Shown: positions 50,153 through 58,599, counted from the first letter of the stretch. The stretch: DNA of 64,000 nucleotides from Acidobacteriota bacterium (GCA_021787565.1 JAJYLT010000014.1:18215-82214), one strand, 5' to 3'. Translations and numbers: made by a program. The notes: generated by a model from the letters alone, not told the origin.

Positions 50153-50790
50153 GGGAAGACCCTCCGCGTCCCAGAGGGCAGGGGCTCCCATGGGCCTTCG
50201 TCCCCCGGGTAGGGCTGTGAGCAGATCACGAGCTCGCCGTCCGCGCGTCTCTGCGCCATGGTGAAGTAGTCGGCCTCGCCATCGAAGAGGACGTGGAGGT
50301 GGAAGCGCCCCGGCTCGGCGAGGATGAAGTTGCAGGCCCGGATGCGCGCGCTCCGCCGGACGAGGACCGCCGTCGTGCGGTCGATGGCCTCCGCGGCGTC
50401 GCCCCGGTCCATGGCGCTGAGGAGGCCGAAGAGCTTGTCGGCGCCGGTGCGCCCGCGAAGGCCCAGCCTGACGCCCCGCATCTCGCCGTTGAAGACGAAG
50501 GCCCTCGGCCCCATGAGAAACGGCATGTTGTTCTCCTCCTCGATGCCCTCGTTGCGGAAGGCGCTGCGGGCGTGGGCCACGAAGGCGCGCACCTCGCCCT
50601 CGGGCCGGTAGTCGTCCTCCCAGATGGGGCGCACCGCGCGGTAGCGCTCCCAGCGCCCCTCCCGCCAGACGGCGCAGCCCCAGCCGTGGCCCTGGTATTC
50701 GCGGCTTTCCCGGCAGAGGCGCCGGAAGGCATCGAGGTGGCGGCCCGCGTCGACGGGCGAGGAGGAGGCCACGGCGAGAAGGCGGCACAT
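50143..50790 (-). CDS. Standalone class II glutamine amidotransferase / gamma-glutamyl amidohydrolase-like protein
   Basis: 215-residue Ntn-hydrolase fold protein. After Met removal, Cys2 would be the N-terminal nucleophile (MCRLLAVASS). Other class II motifs are FVAHARSAFR, FVFNGEMRG and GRTGADKLF. It has no synthetase domain, as in the YafJ/EgtC group; EgtC hydrolyses a gamma-glutamyl amide bond. It is placed in the middle of the lysine operon, 2 bases after lysY and overlapping lysZ by 10 bases. The normal LysW pathway has no such enzyme. Possible roles are deamidation of the LysW C-terminal Gln or release of lysine from LysW (inference). Confidence 0.83.
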   Translation of the reverse strand: MCRLLAVASSSPVDAGRHLDAFRRLCRESREYQGHGWGCAVWREGRWERYRAVRPIWEDDYRPEGEVRAFVAHARSAFRNEGIEEENNMPFLMGPRAFVFNGEMRGVRLGLRGRTGADKLFGLLSAMDRGDAAEAIDRTTAVLVRRSARIRACNFILAEPGRFHLHVLFDGEADYFTMAQRRADGELVICSQPYPGDEGPWEPLPSGTRRVFPWS

Positions 50791-50792
50791 CG

Positions 50793-51839
50793 TCACACCG
50801 GATGGAGGCCGGGGAATTCCAGCCCAGCCGCTTCGGGAAAACCGTGCATGAGGTTGAAGCACTGGACGGCCTGCCCCGCCCCTCCCTTGACGAGGTTGTC
50901 CAGGGCGGCCATCACCACGAGGCGGCCCGAGGCGGCGTCCAGCTCGAAGCCGACCTCGCAGGTGTTGGTGCCCCAGAGCACCTTGGGTTCCGGGTAGCGG
51001 TAGTTTCCGTCGCGGCCCTTGACGATGCGGACGAAGGGCTCCTCTCCGTAGGCGCGCCGGTAGAGACGCCAGATCTCCTTCTCGTCGACGGCCCGGGTCG
51101 GAAAGACATGGGCCGTGGCGAGAAGGCCGCGGACCTCGTCCACGGCGGTGGCCGAGAGGTGGACACGGACGGGGCCGCGGACGGCCAGCTCCTGCTCGAT
51201 CTCGGCCTGGTGGCGGTGACCTGTGGGGCGGTAGGAGCGCAGACAGTGGGCGCGCTCGGGGTGGTGGCTGGAGACCGAGAAGGCGGCGCCGCCCTCGCTG
51301 GAGCCCACCTTCACCTCCACCACGGTGCCGTCTGATGGAGCGATCCCCTCGGCGAAGAGCGGATGGAGCGCGAGGATGACGGCCGTGGCGTTGCAGCCGG
51401 CCACGGCCACCATGCGCGAGGACCGGATCTGGTCGCGGTGCAGCTCGGGGATGCCGTAGACGAAGCGGCCCAGGAGGTCGGGCCTGGGGTGGCCGAAGCC
51501 GTACCAGCGCGGATAGGCGGCCGGGTCGCGCAGGCGGAAGTCGGCGCTGAGGTCCAGCACGCGCCCGGCCATGGGCAGAAGGGCCTCGGCGGCGGGAGCC
51601 GTCTCGCCGTGGGGCAGACAGAGAAAGAGGGCGTCGCAGGGCGCCAGGGCGTCCCGCCTGCTGAACGAGAGCGAGCTGCGGCCGCGCAGGTTGGGATGCA
51701 CCGTGCCCACGCCGCGGCCGGCGTGGTGCTCGGAGGTCGCCTGGACCACCTCGGCGTTCGGGTGATGAAGGAAGATTCTCAGCAGCTCCCCGCCCGTGTA
51801 GCCGGAGGCTCCCACGATGCCCACGCGGAGCTTAGCCAT
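50793..51839 (-). CDS. lysY: [LysW]-aminoadipyl phosphate reductase
   Basis: 348-residue NADPH-dependent reductase of the ArgC/LysY family. The Rossmann motif is [18 protein letters not shown], the catalytic Cys is in [19 protein letters not shown], and [20 protein letters not shown] is characteristic of LysY. It reduces the acyl-phosphate on LysW to the semialdehyde. It overlaps lysX by 8 bases and precedes the amidotransferase by 2 bases. The presence of a separate argC argues for a lysine role. Confidence 0.92.
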   Translation of the reverse strand: MAKLRVGIVGASGYTGGELLRIFLHHPNAEVVQATSEHHAGRGVGTVHPNLRGRSSLSFSRRDALAPCDALFLCLPHGETAPAAEALLPMAGRVLDLSADFRLRDPAAYPRWYGFGHPRPDLLGRFVYGIPELHRDQIRSSRMVAVAGCNATAVILALHPLFAEGIAPSDGTVVEVKVGSSEGGAAFSVSSHHPERAHCLRSYRPTGHRHQAEIEQELAVRGPVRVHLSATAVDEVRGLLATAHVFPTRAVDEKEIWRLYRRAYGEEPFVRIVKGRDGNYRYPEPKVLWGTNTCEVGFELDAASGRLVVMAALDNLVKGGAGQAVQCFNLMHGFPEAAGLEFPGLHPV

Positions 51840-52707
51840 GGGCAGCCTCGGCCATGATCTCCGCCCCGCGGGCGAGCGAGAGCACGTGCCGGACGATGAG
51901 CCCGGGAATGTCCACGCCGGTGGGCGCCACGCTGTTCTTGAACTCCATGGTGTGGTTGACCTCGTTGACGAGGTAGCCGTCCTCCCCCTCGAAGAGGTCG
52001 AGGGCCACCACGTCGCCCTCCACGGCGCGCGCCGCCCGTACGCAGAGATCGGCGAGGGCGTCGTTCACGGGGCAGTTGGAGGCCGCGCCTCCGCGCGCCG
52101 TGTTGGTGATCCAGTGCTCCGAGGTCCGGTAGATGGCCGCCACGCACTCCCCGCCCACCACGAAGGCGCGGATGTCCCTGCCGCGCTTCTCCACGTAGCG
52201 CTGGATGTAGAAGATGCCGTGCTGGTAGCTGCCCAGGGTGACCTTGTGTTCGAGCAGCGCCTCGGCCGCGTCGCGGTCGTTCACCTTGGCCAGCAGGCGC
52301 CCCCACGAGCCCACGCAGGGCTTGAGGACCACGGGGTAGCCCATCTCCTCGATGGCGGCGAGGGCGGCCTCGGGCGTGAAGGCCGTCCGGACCTCGGGCT
52401 GAGGGATGCCCGCCTCCGCCAGGGCGATGCTGGTGAGGAGCTTGTCGCCGCAGAGCCCCACGGCGCGGGAGAGGTTGACGCACCGCACCCCGGCGCTCTC
52501 GAAGAGCCGGAGCGCATAGAGGGCCCTGGAGTGCGTGAGGGAGCGGTCCAGCACCAGGTCCACGGCGGCCGGGCGGCCGGGAAGCGCGAAGGCCAGGACG
52601 CGGTCGTCCAGGGGCACCACCTCCACGCCGGGCTGGGCGGCCAGGACCTCGAGCAGGAGCTTCTCCTCGCGGCGGATGACGGAATGCAGAAAACCGATGC
52701 GGACCAT
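51832..52707 (-). CDS. lysX: Alpha-aminoadipate-LysW ligase (ATP-grasp)
   Basis: 291-residue ATP-grasp ligase that attaches the alpha-amino group of aminoadipate to the C-terminal gamma-carboxylate of LysW. It begins [20 protein letters not shown] and contains [51 protein letters not shown] and the metal site [15 protein letters not shown], the classical RimK-like LysX pattern. GGAGAGACG precedes the ATG. Note the expected partner LysW here ends in Gln, not Glu. Confidence 0.93.
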   Translation of the reverse strand: MVRIGFLHSVIRREEKLLLEVLAAQPGVEVVPLDDRVLAFALPGRPAAVDLVLDRSLTHSRALYALRLFESAGVRCVNLSRAVGLCGDKLLTSIALAEAGIPQPEVRTAFTPEAALAAIEEMGYPVVLKPCVGSWGRLLAKVNDRDAAEALLEHKVTLGSYQHGIFYIQRYVEKRGRDIRAFVVGGECVAAIYRTSEHWITNTARGGAASNCPVNDALADLCVRAARAVEGDVVALDLFEGEDGYLVNEVNHTMEFKNSVAPTGVDIPGLIVRHVLSLARGAEIMAEAAHG

Positions 52708-52731
52708 CGTCTCTCCTTCTGCCCGGCCCAT

Positions 52732-53946
52732 TCAGCAGGTGCCGGTCTTCTCCTCGGGCTCCGGCCCGAGCGAGGTCGCGGCGGCTTCATCGCGCGATTC
52801 CCCCTCTGACGCCTCCAGGGCGCGCACGACGTACTTGAGCTCTGCGAGGTCCACGGTACGGCCCGTCTGGCCCACCTCCTTGACCCTGCGGAGCACAGCG
52901 CGCGCCAGCTCCTCGCCGGCCTCGATGCCGAGGAGCTCCAGGCAGTACCGGACCGAGGCGAGCCCCGACATATGATCGAGGGCGATCTCCGATTTCCGGC
53001 CCACGAGCTCGGCGGGCAGGCTCTGGTAGTGCAGAGGGTTCCGGGTGGCGGCCTGGGTGTGGATGCCCGCGCAGTGGGTGAAGGCGTTGCGCCCCGTGAC
53101 GGGGAAGTGCGCCGGAACCGGAACGCGGGCGTAGCGCGACGCGAGATCGTAGAGCTCTGGCAGGACGGTGAGGTCCCACCGCCCCGCCTCGCCGAAATCG
53201 TGGGCCAGCACGGCGAGCAGCGTGGCCAGGTCCACGATGCCGGCCCGCTCGCCGAGGCCCAGGATGCTCGCGTCCACGATCTCGGCGCCCGCGCGAAGGC
53301 CGTCCAGCGCGTTGGCCAGGGCGAGACCCCTGTCGTTGTGGCAGTGCACGGCGATCTTGGGAAAGGCCCCGCGCGCCGCGAGGCCGTCGCGCAGCCGCGA
53401 GACGAAGCCGTACATGTCGCGGCCGGTGCCCGGGATCAGGAAGCCCGTGGTGTCCGCCACGCTGATGATGTCGGCCCCGGCCTGCACCGCAGCCGCGGCG
53501 GCCGTGAGGACGTTCTCGAAGGGGCTGCGCACGGTGTCCTCGGGGGTGTAGCGGATCCAGAGGTCCGGCCGCCGCTCCCGCGCATAGGCGATGACGCGGG
53601 CGATGCGGTCCACGGCGCGGGTCAGGGTCTGGCGGTGGTCCTCCAGCCGCTCGTCGGCGACGCAGTAGAAAACGCCCAGGAAGCCGACGCCGCACGCGAG
53701 GGCCAGGTCCACGTCGCTCTTCAGCGAGCGGGCGTGGGCGCCCACCCGGGGCCCCAGGCCCCGGGCCGCCAGGAGCGTCACGGCGCGCCGGATCTCCTCG
53801 GTGACGGCGGGATGGCCGGCCTCGATCACCTCCACCCCCACGCGGGCGAGCAGGTCGGCGATGGCAAGCTTGATGTGGACGTCGAAGCAGACGCCCGGCG
53901 TCTGCTCGCCCTCGCGCAGGGTGGTGTCCAGGATGGTGAGGTTCAC
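52732..53946 (-). CDS. Homocitrate synthase
   Basis: 404-residue DRE-TIM aldolase that condenses 2-oxoglutarate and acetyl-CoA, the first step of the aminoadipate pathway. The N-terminus reads LTILDTTLREGEQTPGV, with metal ligands in VHCHNDRGLALANALDGL and a conserved GERAGIVDLATLLAVLA; ITHCAGIHTQAATRNP-like C-terminal sequence is present. It could by family be 2-isopropylmalate synthase or citramalate synthase; the placement directly after lysW argues for homocitrate. GTG start overlaps the lysW stop as GTGA. A short acidic tail ends the protein. Confidence 0.87.
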   Translation of the reverse strand: MNLTILDTTLREGEQTPGVCFDVHIKLAIADLLARVGVEVIEAGHPAVTEEIRRAVTLLAARGLGPRVGAHARSLKSDVDLALACGVGFLGVFYCVADERLEDHRQTLTRAVDRIARVIAYARERRPDLWIRYTPEDTVRSPFENVLTAAAAAVQAGADIISVADTTGFLIPGTGRDMYGFVSRLRDGLAARGAFPKIAVHCHNDRGLALANALDGLRAGAEIVDASILGLGERAGIVDLATLLAVLAHDFGEAGRWDLTVLPELYDLASRYARVPVPAHFPVTGRNAFTHCAGIHTQAATRNPLHYQSLPAELVGRKSEIALDHMSGLASVRYCLELLGIEAGEELARAVLRRVKEVGQTGRTVDLAELKYVVRALEASEGESRDEAAATSLGPEPEEKTGTC

Positions 53947-54119
53947 TGGCCCCAGTCCTCTTCTTCCTGGGGGGCCTCGTCCAGGACCACGGGGTCCAGC
54001 GCGCGGACCTCCAGGGCCACGCTGCACGATTCGCAGACCAGCAGCTCGGAAAGCACCGGGTTCGGGGGAACGGGGACTTCGGCGTCGCAGACGGGGCAGG
54101 GAGCGTAGGAAGCGGTCAT
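53943..54119 (-). CDS. lysW: Amino-group carrier protein LysW (variant with C-terminal Gln)
   Basis: 58-residue acidic zinc protein that carries aminoadipate through lysine synthesis. Two CxxC pairs, Cys8-Cys11 (CPVC) and Cys29-Cys32 (CESC), bind zinc, followed by the acidic tail. The family ends in EDWGE, and the gamma-carboxylate of the final Glu accepts the substrate; this protein ends EEEDWGQ, so the last residue is Gln58. The codon is CAG followed by TGA. GGAGGTGCGAC precedes the ATG. It heads the operon hcs-lysX-lysY-amidotransferase-lysZ-lysJ. Confidence 0.92.
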   Translation of the reverse strand: MTASYAPCPVCDAEVPVPPNPVLSELLVCESCSVALEVRALDPVVLDEAPQEEEDWGQ

Positions 54120-54179
54120 GTCGCACCTCCACAAGAGGGCGCATTCTGGCCCGCGCGAACGGTGGCGTCAAAAATTAAG

Positions 54180-54198
54180 ATGAATATTTCATGATTCA
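54180..54198. promoter_or_regulatory. Palindromic operator-like site between lysW and the ACT-domain gene
   Basis: An AT-rich spacer containing ATGAATATTTCAT (ATGAA/TTCAT inverted repeat, 54180-54192) overlapped by TGAAT-N8-ATTCA (54181-54198). It lies in the divergent promoter region between lysW and the plus-strand ACT-domain gene and contrasts with the GC-rich flanks. A binding site for an ArgR- or LysM-like regulator is a reasonable guess. Confidence 0.45.
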
Positions 54199-54221
54199 AA
54201 GAAGAGTGTTATATTTCGAAC

Positions 54222-54878
54222 ATGATCACCGTCGCCGCGGCCGTGGAGAGCATCGTCCGGGGATCGCCGGTCCTCGAAGAGGGACTGGCCTCGGGGATCC
54301 TGAACCTCTCGGCGGTGGCGCGCGCCATCCGCCCCCAGGTGGAGGCCGAGGCTCGGAAGCCCGTGGGCGAGGGGGCCGTGATCGTGGCCCTCAGCCGCCT
54401 CTCGGGGCGGCTCGCCCGGAAGGCCTCCACCCCCAAGAAGGTGGGGCGCCAGATTCAGGACGTGACGGTGCGCTCGGACATCACCGAGTTCACCTTCCAG
54501 CACTCCTCCACGATTCTTCGGTGCCAGACGGCCCTCCTGGCGGAGGTGCGCGGGGAGGGCCACGCCTTCGTGACCTTCACCCACGGCGTGCACGAGATGA
54601 CCGTCATGGTGAACGCGGGGCTGGAGCCTCTCGTGGAGAGGGTGTTCGAGAAGGAGCGGCGCGTGGCGCGCCTCAGGGATCTGGCCGCCGTGGGCATCCA
54701 CTACACGCCGCGCATCGTGGACATGCCCGGCGTCTACTACTCCATCCTGAAGCAGCTCATGTGGGGCGGCATCAACGTCGTGGAGCTCGTCTCGACCTAC
54801 ACCGAGCTCACCATCATTCTGGAAAAGCGCGACGTGGATCGCGCCTTCTCCATCCTCAAAGCCTACTTCTGGCCGTAG
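54222..54878 (+). CDS. ACT-domain protein, putative regulator of the lysine operon
   Basis: 218 residues, divergent from lysW. The C-terminal 70 residues (VGIHYTPRIVDMPGVYYSIL, ending in KRDVDRAFSILKAYFWP) look like an aspartokinase-type ACT domain, which usually binds an amino acid. A second ACT-like segment may precede it (residues ~75-135). The N-terminal 60 residues are helical and could be a winged helix (LEEGLASGILNLSAVARAIR), but this is uncertain. No kinase domain is present. Placement opposite the lysine operon, over a palindromic spacer, suggests lysine-responsive control. Confidence 0.65.
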   Translation: MITVAAAVESIVRGSPVLEEGLASGILNLSAVARAIRPQVEAEARKPVGEGAVIVALSRLSGRLARKASTPKKVGRQIQDVTVRSDITEFTFQHSSTILRCQTALLAEVRGEGHAFVTFTHGVHEMTVMVNAGLEPLVERVFEKERRVARLRDLAAVGIHYTPRIVDMPGVYYSILKQLMWGGINVVELVSTYTELTIILEKRDVDRAFSILKAYFWP

Positions 54879-54884
54879 ACAGGA

Positions 54885-54911
54885 GAAGGGCGGGCCGCCG
54901 CCCCGCCCTTC
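54885..54911. terminator. Hairpin between convergent ACT-domain and pruA-like genes
   Basis: Stem GAAGGGCGGG/CCCGCCCTTC with a 7-base loop, immediately after the stop of the ACT-domain gene and before the convergent dehydrogenase stop. It could end transcription from both sides; no U tract. Confidence 0.55.
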
Positions 54912-54964
54912 ACTCTGAGATCTTCCCGCCACCGTGGTCTTGGCGTCTGAGTGGCGCGATGTCT

Positions 54965-56596
54965 CTATTCCTCTCCCATGAAGGGATAGGCGAAGTGCGT
55001 GGGGGGAACGAAGGTCTCCTTGACCGCGCGCATGCTGGTCCAGCGGATGAGGTTGAGGTAGGAGCCGGCCTTGTCGTTGGTGCCGCTGGCCCGGCCGCCG
55101 CCGAAGGGCTGCTGGCTCACCACGGCCCCCGTGGGCTTGTCGTTGATGTAGAAGTTCCCCGAGGCGTGCCGCAGGCGCTCCATCATCTTCACGATGGCCC
55201 TGCGGTCGGTGCCGAAGACGGCGCCCGTGAGGGCGTAGGGGCTGGTGGTGTCGCAGAGATCCAGGGCTTCGTCCAGCTTCGCGTCCTCGTAGACGTACAG
55301 CGTCAAGACGGGGCCGAAGATCTCCTCCTCCATGAGCTTGAACTTGGGGTTGGTGGTCTGGACCACGGTGGGCTGGATGAAGTAGCCGAGGGAGTCGTCG
55401 CAGCCGCCACCGCAGAGGATCTCCGCCTCGGGCGAGGCCTTGGCGTAGTCGATGTAGCCCTTGTGGTCCTTGAAGGCGCCCGCGTCGATGACGGCCGTCA
55501 TGAAGTTCCGGAAATCGAGGGGGGAGCCCATCTTGATCTCGGCGATCTGCCCCAGGAGCTGCTCCTTGACCTCGGGCCAGAGGCTCTTGGGAACGTAGGC
55601 GCGGGAGGCGGCGGAGCATTTCTGCCCCTGGAACTCGAAAGCGCCGCGCACCATGGCCGTGGCGAGGGACGCGGGCTGTGCGCTCGAGTGCGCGAAGATG
55701 AAGTCCTTGCCGCCCGTCTCCCCCACGATGCGCGGGTACCCCTTGTACTTGGCGACGTTGGCGCCGATGGTCCTCCACATGCCCTGGAAGACCGCCGTGG
55801 AGCCCGTGAAGTGGACTCCCGCGAAGTGCGGGCTGGCCAAAACGGGATCGCCCACCGCTCCGCCGCGGCCCGGCACGAAGTTGATCACGCCATCGGGAAG
55901 GCCCGCGGCCTGGAGGACCTTGAGGATATGGTAGGCCGGGAAGACCGCCGAGGAGGCGGGCTTCCAGAGGACCACGTTGCCCATCATGGCGGGGGCCGTG
56001 GGCAAATTGCCCGCGATGGAGGTGAAGTTGAAGGGCGTCACGGCGAAGATGAAGCCCTCCAGCGCCCGGTACTCGGCGTAGTCCCAGATGCCCTTCACGC
56101 TGTCCGGCTGCTGCTGGTAGACGAACTGCATGTAGTAGGGGTTGAAGCGGTAGAAGTCGATGAGCTCGCAGGCCGAATCGATCTCCGCCTGGAAGGCCGT
56201 CTTGCTCTGGTTGAGCATGGTCGCCGCGTTGGTCGTCGCTCGCATGGGGCCGCCCAGGAGGTCGGCGGCCTTCAGGAAGATGGCCGCCCGGTGCTCCCAC
56301 GGCATGGCCGACCACTCCTTCCAGGCCTCCTGGGAGGCGGCGATGGCCATCTCCACCTCTTTCGGGCCGGCCTGGTGGTAGGTGGCCAGAACGTGCTTGT
56401 GGTCGTGGGGGCAGACGGCCTTCGCCGTGTTGCCCGTGCGGACCTCCTTCCCTCCGATCACGAGAGGGATCTCGATCTCCTCGCGGAGCATGCGGTTCAG
56501 TTCGGCCTTGAGGGATTTCTTCTCGGGGGAGCCGGCTGCGTAGGAGAGCACCGGCTCGTTCTGGGGCTTCGGGACGGGGATCAGATTATTGGCCAT
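54965..56596 (-). CDS. L-glutamate gamma-semialdehyde (1-pyrroline-5-carboxylate) dehydrogenase
   Basis: 543-residue NAD+-dependent aldehyde dehydrogenase that oxidises glutamate semialdehyde to glutamate in proline or arginine degradation. The catalytic Glu is in RIVGETGGKDFIFAH and the nucleophilic Cys in FQGQKCSAASRAYVP; PFNFTSIAGNLPTAPAMMGN and the C-terminal PTGAVVSQQPFGGGRASGTN are typical of the long type-1 P5CDH, as in human ALDH4A1. It is not fused to proline dehydrogenase, and no prodh gene is adjacent. Confidence 0.93.
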   Translation of the reverse strand: MANNLIPVPKPQNEPVLSYAAGSPEKKSLKAELNRMLREEIEIPLVIGGKEVRTGNTAKAVCPHDHKHVLATYHQAGPKEVEMAIAASQEAWKEWSAMPWEHRAAIFLKAADLLGGPMRATTNAATMLNQSKTAFQAEIDSACELIDFYRFNPYYMQFVYQQQPDSVKGIWDYAEYRALEGFIFAVTPFNFTSIAGNLPTAPAMMGNVVLWKPASSAVFPAYHILKVLQAAGLPDGVINFVPGRGGAVGDPVLASPHFAGVHFTGSTAVFQGMWRTIGANVAKYKGYPRIVGETGGKDFIFAHSSAQPASLATAMVRGAFEFQGQKCSAASRAYVPKSLWPEVKEQLLGQIAEIKMGSPLDFRNFMTAVIDAGAFKDHKGYIDYAKASPEAEILCGGGCDDSLGYFIQPTVVQTTNPKFKLMEEEIFGPVLTLYVYEDAKLDEALDLCDTTSPYALTGAVFGTDRRAIVKMMERLRHASGNFYINDKPTGAVVSQQPFGGGRASGTNDKAGSYLNLIRWTSMRAVKETFVPPTHFAYPFMGEE

Positions 56597-56760
56597 GGGT
56601 GGACCTCCGGCGTGAATCCAGCGCTGCGACGGGGCTCTGGCGGCTCGTTCGAGGAGAGCCGGCGTTCATCCTCCGCCCGCCTGAGGCCTTGCGGCCGGCG
56701 GGCAGGCTCAAAGTCTACTCGAACACCCGGACTCCGGGCAACCCGGGCCAGTCGCTCTAC

Positions 56761-56790
56761 TTGACAGGGCACTGGGGCGTCCCCTATCAT
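56761..56790 (+). promoter_or_regulatory. Sigma-70 promoter of the tRNA-Val gene
   Basis: A perfect TTGACA -35, 18-base spacer and TATCAT -10, ending 11 bases before the tRNA 5' end. This is the clearest housekeeping promoter in the window. Confidence 0.75.
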
Positions 56791-56801
56791 GAACAACCCG
56801 T

Positions 56802-56876
56802 GGGCGATTAACTCAGCGGGAGAGTACTATCCTCACACGGTAGGAGTCGCTGGTTCGAATCCAGCATCGCCCACCA
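56802..56876 (+). tRNA. tRNA-Val (anticodon CAC)
   Basis: 75-nt cloverleaf including CCA. Acceptor GGGCGAT pairs with ATCGCCC, D stem ACTC/GAGT, anticodon stem CTATC/GGTAG with loop CTCACAC (anticodon CAC reads GUG), T stem GCTGG/CCAGC with TTCGAAT loop, and ACCA end encoded. A consensus promoter precedes it. Confidence 0.93.
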
Positions 56877-56890
56877 TTCCGGCTTGGCGA

Positions 56891-56910
56891 GAGGGAGCTT
56901 CGGCTCCCTC
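56891..56910 (+). terminator. Terminator-like hairpin after tRNA-Val
   Basis: GAGGGAGC-TTCG-GCTCCCTC, an 8-bp stem closed by a stable UUCG tetraloop, 14 bases after the tRNA. A partly T-rich TTCGGCTTGT follows. Confidence 0.65.
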
Positions 56911-57079
56911 TTCGGCTTGTGGGGGCTTCCCTCATTCTCGGAGACAACCAGGGAGACGGCGAGACATCGAGCCAGGGGAAAGGAAAATGGAGAGTCCGAT
57001 GCCCCTGGAACCTTCTCCCTGTTTCCTGGTTCTTGGTGTCCCTGATTCCTCACCTCAAAAGCTGTGCTACCGTTAACCG

Positions 57080-57568
57080 ATGAGCAGCCGGACCGTCACC
57101 CTCGTGGGATTCATGGGGAGCGGCAAGAGCACCGTGGGGAGGGTGCTGGCCATGCGCCTGCGCTGGCCTTTCAAGGATACGGACGCGCTCATCGAGGAGC
57201 AGGAGGGCATTTCGGTCGCCCGGATCTTCGCGGAAAAGGGGGAGCCCTATTTCCGGGACCTGGAGCGCCGGACGATCCTCTCCACGCCCGAGGAGGGCCA
57301 GAGGGTGCTCGCCGTGGGGGGCGGAGGCTTCAACGAGGAGACCGGGCCTTTTCTGTCCCGGCTCGGCCCCACCGTTCACCTCGACCTCACCTTCCAGGAG
57401 GTGCAGAGGCGCGTGGCCGGTGACGCCAGACGCCCCCTGCTGAAGGATCCCGATCTCTTCGGGCTCTTCCTCCGCCGCAGGCGCTGGTACGCCAGGGCTT
57501 CCCACCGGGTCTGGACGGAGGGGCTCACGGTGGACGAGGTGGTTGACGCGATTCTGCGTTTCATCTAA
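57080..57568 (+). CDS. aroK: Shikimate kinase
   Basis: 162-residue P-loop kinase that phosphorylates shikimate in aromatic amino-acid synthesis. Walker A is GFMGSGKSTVGRVLA, the substrate Asp is in FKDTDALIEEQEG, the FRDLER and VLAVGGGGF motifs bind shikimate, and the lid has RRPLL. Length and motifs are normal for the family. The region between the tRNA and this gene carries no clear promoter. No other aro genes adjoin it; a phosphoesterase follows by 25 bases. Confidence 0.95.
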   Translation: MSSRTVTLVGFMGSGKSTVGRVLAMRLRWPFKDTDALIEEQEGISVARIFAEKGEPYFRDLERRTILSTPEEGQRVLAVGGGGFNEETGPFLSRLGPTVHLDLTFQEVQRRVAGDARRPLLKDPDLFGLFLRRRRWYARASHRVWTEGLTVDEVVDAILRFI

Positions 57569-57592
57569 CGTGAAACCAAGCAGGGAGACGGG

Positions 57593-58342
57593 TTGGCCAG
57601 AAAGCGCTACCTCATCATCTCGGACGTGCATGCCAACCAGCAGGCGCTGGAGGCCGTCTTCCGGACCGTCCAGCGGCGCCGCTACGAGGGCGTCTTCTGC
57701 CTCGGGGACCTGGTGGGCTACGGGGCCAACCCCAACCCCGTGGTGAGCCGGATCCGGAGGGTGCGCAACCTCCGGGTTGTGCGGGGCAACCACGACAAGG
57801 TCTGCTGCGGCATCGAGGACGGTGCCAACTTCAACAGCGCCGCGCGGGAGGCGGCCCTCTGGACGCTGCACCACCTGAGGCTGGAGAACCGGGAGTACCT
57901 CAGGCGCCTGCCCGTGGGGCCCGTGGAGGTGCTCCCCGGGATCTGGCTGGCCCACGGTTCGATCCAGGACGAGGACGCCTACCTCTTCTCGGATTTCGAC
58001 GCCTACCAGGCCTTTCAGGCCGCCCACTTCCACATCTGCTTCTTCGGCCATACCCACATCCCGGCGATCTACAGGAAGAGCGAGGAGGGAGTGGAATGCC
58101 TGCCCATCCGGGGTGACCAGGTGGAGCTGACCCTTTCGTCCGAGGCGCGATACCTCATCAACCCCGGTTCGGTGGGCCAGCCCAGGGACCGGAACGCCAA
58201 GGCGGCCTTCGCGGAGTTCTACCCGGAGGTGCGGCGACTGGTGGTCCGGAGGGTGGAGTACGAGGTGGAGGTGGCGGCCGAACGGATCAGGAGGGCCGGG
58301 CTGCCGGTCCACTTGGCCAACCGCCTGAAGGTGGGTACGTGA
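57593..58342 (+). CDS. YfcE/MJ0936-like metallophosphoesterase
   Basis: 249-residue soluble calcineurin-like phosphoesterase. Motifs are LIISDVHANQQALEAV, CLGDLVGYGANPNP, VVRGNHDKVCCG, WLAHGSI and FFGHTHIPAIYR, with a conserved INPGSVGQPRD loop that marks the bis(5'-nucleosyl) or phosphodiesterase-like bacterial group. Start codon is TTG with GGGAG upstream; no ATG is available in frame. It ends in a GTGA overlap with a small downstream gene. Confidence 0.88.
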   Translation: MARKRYLIISDVHANQQALEAVFRTVQRRRYEGVFCLGDLVGYGANPNPVVSRIRRVRNLRVVRGNHDKVCCGIEDGANFNSAAREAALWTLHHLRLENREYLRRLPVGPVEVLPGIWLAHGSIQDEDAYLFSDFDAYQAFQAAHFHICFFGHTHIPAIYRKSEEGVECLPIRGDQVELTLSSEARYLINPGSVGQPRDRNAKAAFAEFYPEVRRLVVRRVEYEVEVAAERIRRAGLPVHLANRLKVGT

Positions 58343-58599
58343 TCACCGGGGTGAACACCCACTTCGAGCACGCAGGGGCCGATTATCACATCCAGATCGA
58401 GGATCTCGACCCCAGCGCCGAACTGGAGGTGCGGGTGTACGTGGGAGGGCGCATCCTCTTCCAGAAGCGCGCCTCCTACCGGACGGCCGTCGAGGGGTTG
58501 GGCAACCCCAAGCACGTCGAGACTGCCGTCCGGGAGGAACTCGAGAAGATTCTGGCGCTGGTGAAGGCCGCCATCGAGCGCGGGCGCATCCGGGCCTGA
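58339..58599 (+). CDS. Small protein of unknown function coupled to the phosphoesterase
   Basis: 86 residues, not recognised. GTG start overlaps the phosphoesterase stop as GTGA, so it is translated from the same message. It begins MITGVNTHFEHAGADYHIQI, then EDLDPSAELEVRVYVGGRIL, with a C-terminal helix (VREELEKILALVKAAIERGR). The beta-rich N-part plus helix suggests a small folded domain. Tight coupling supports a joint role. Confidence 0.78.
   Translation: MITGVNTHFEHAGADYHIQIEDLDPSAELEVRVYVGGRILFQKRASYRTAVEGLGNPKHVETAVREELEKILALVKAAIERGRIRA

Noticed and set aside
50143..50790. Asparagine synthetase or glutamate synthase fragment
   Set aside because: The protein ends right after the Ntn domain with a normal stop and tight operon spacing; no trace of a synthetase domain follows.
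54191..56764. 857-codon plus-strand frame across the P5C dehydrogenase
   Set aside because: Antisense to a gene with intact catalytic motifs; the frame shows only GC-driven composition.
56802..56876. Integration site (tRNA 3' end) for a mobile island
   Set aside because: No integrase gene and no repeat of the tRNA 3' end was seen in the window.
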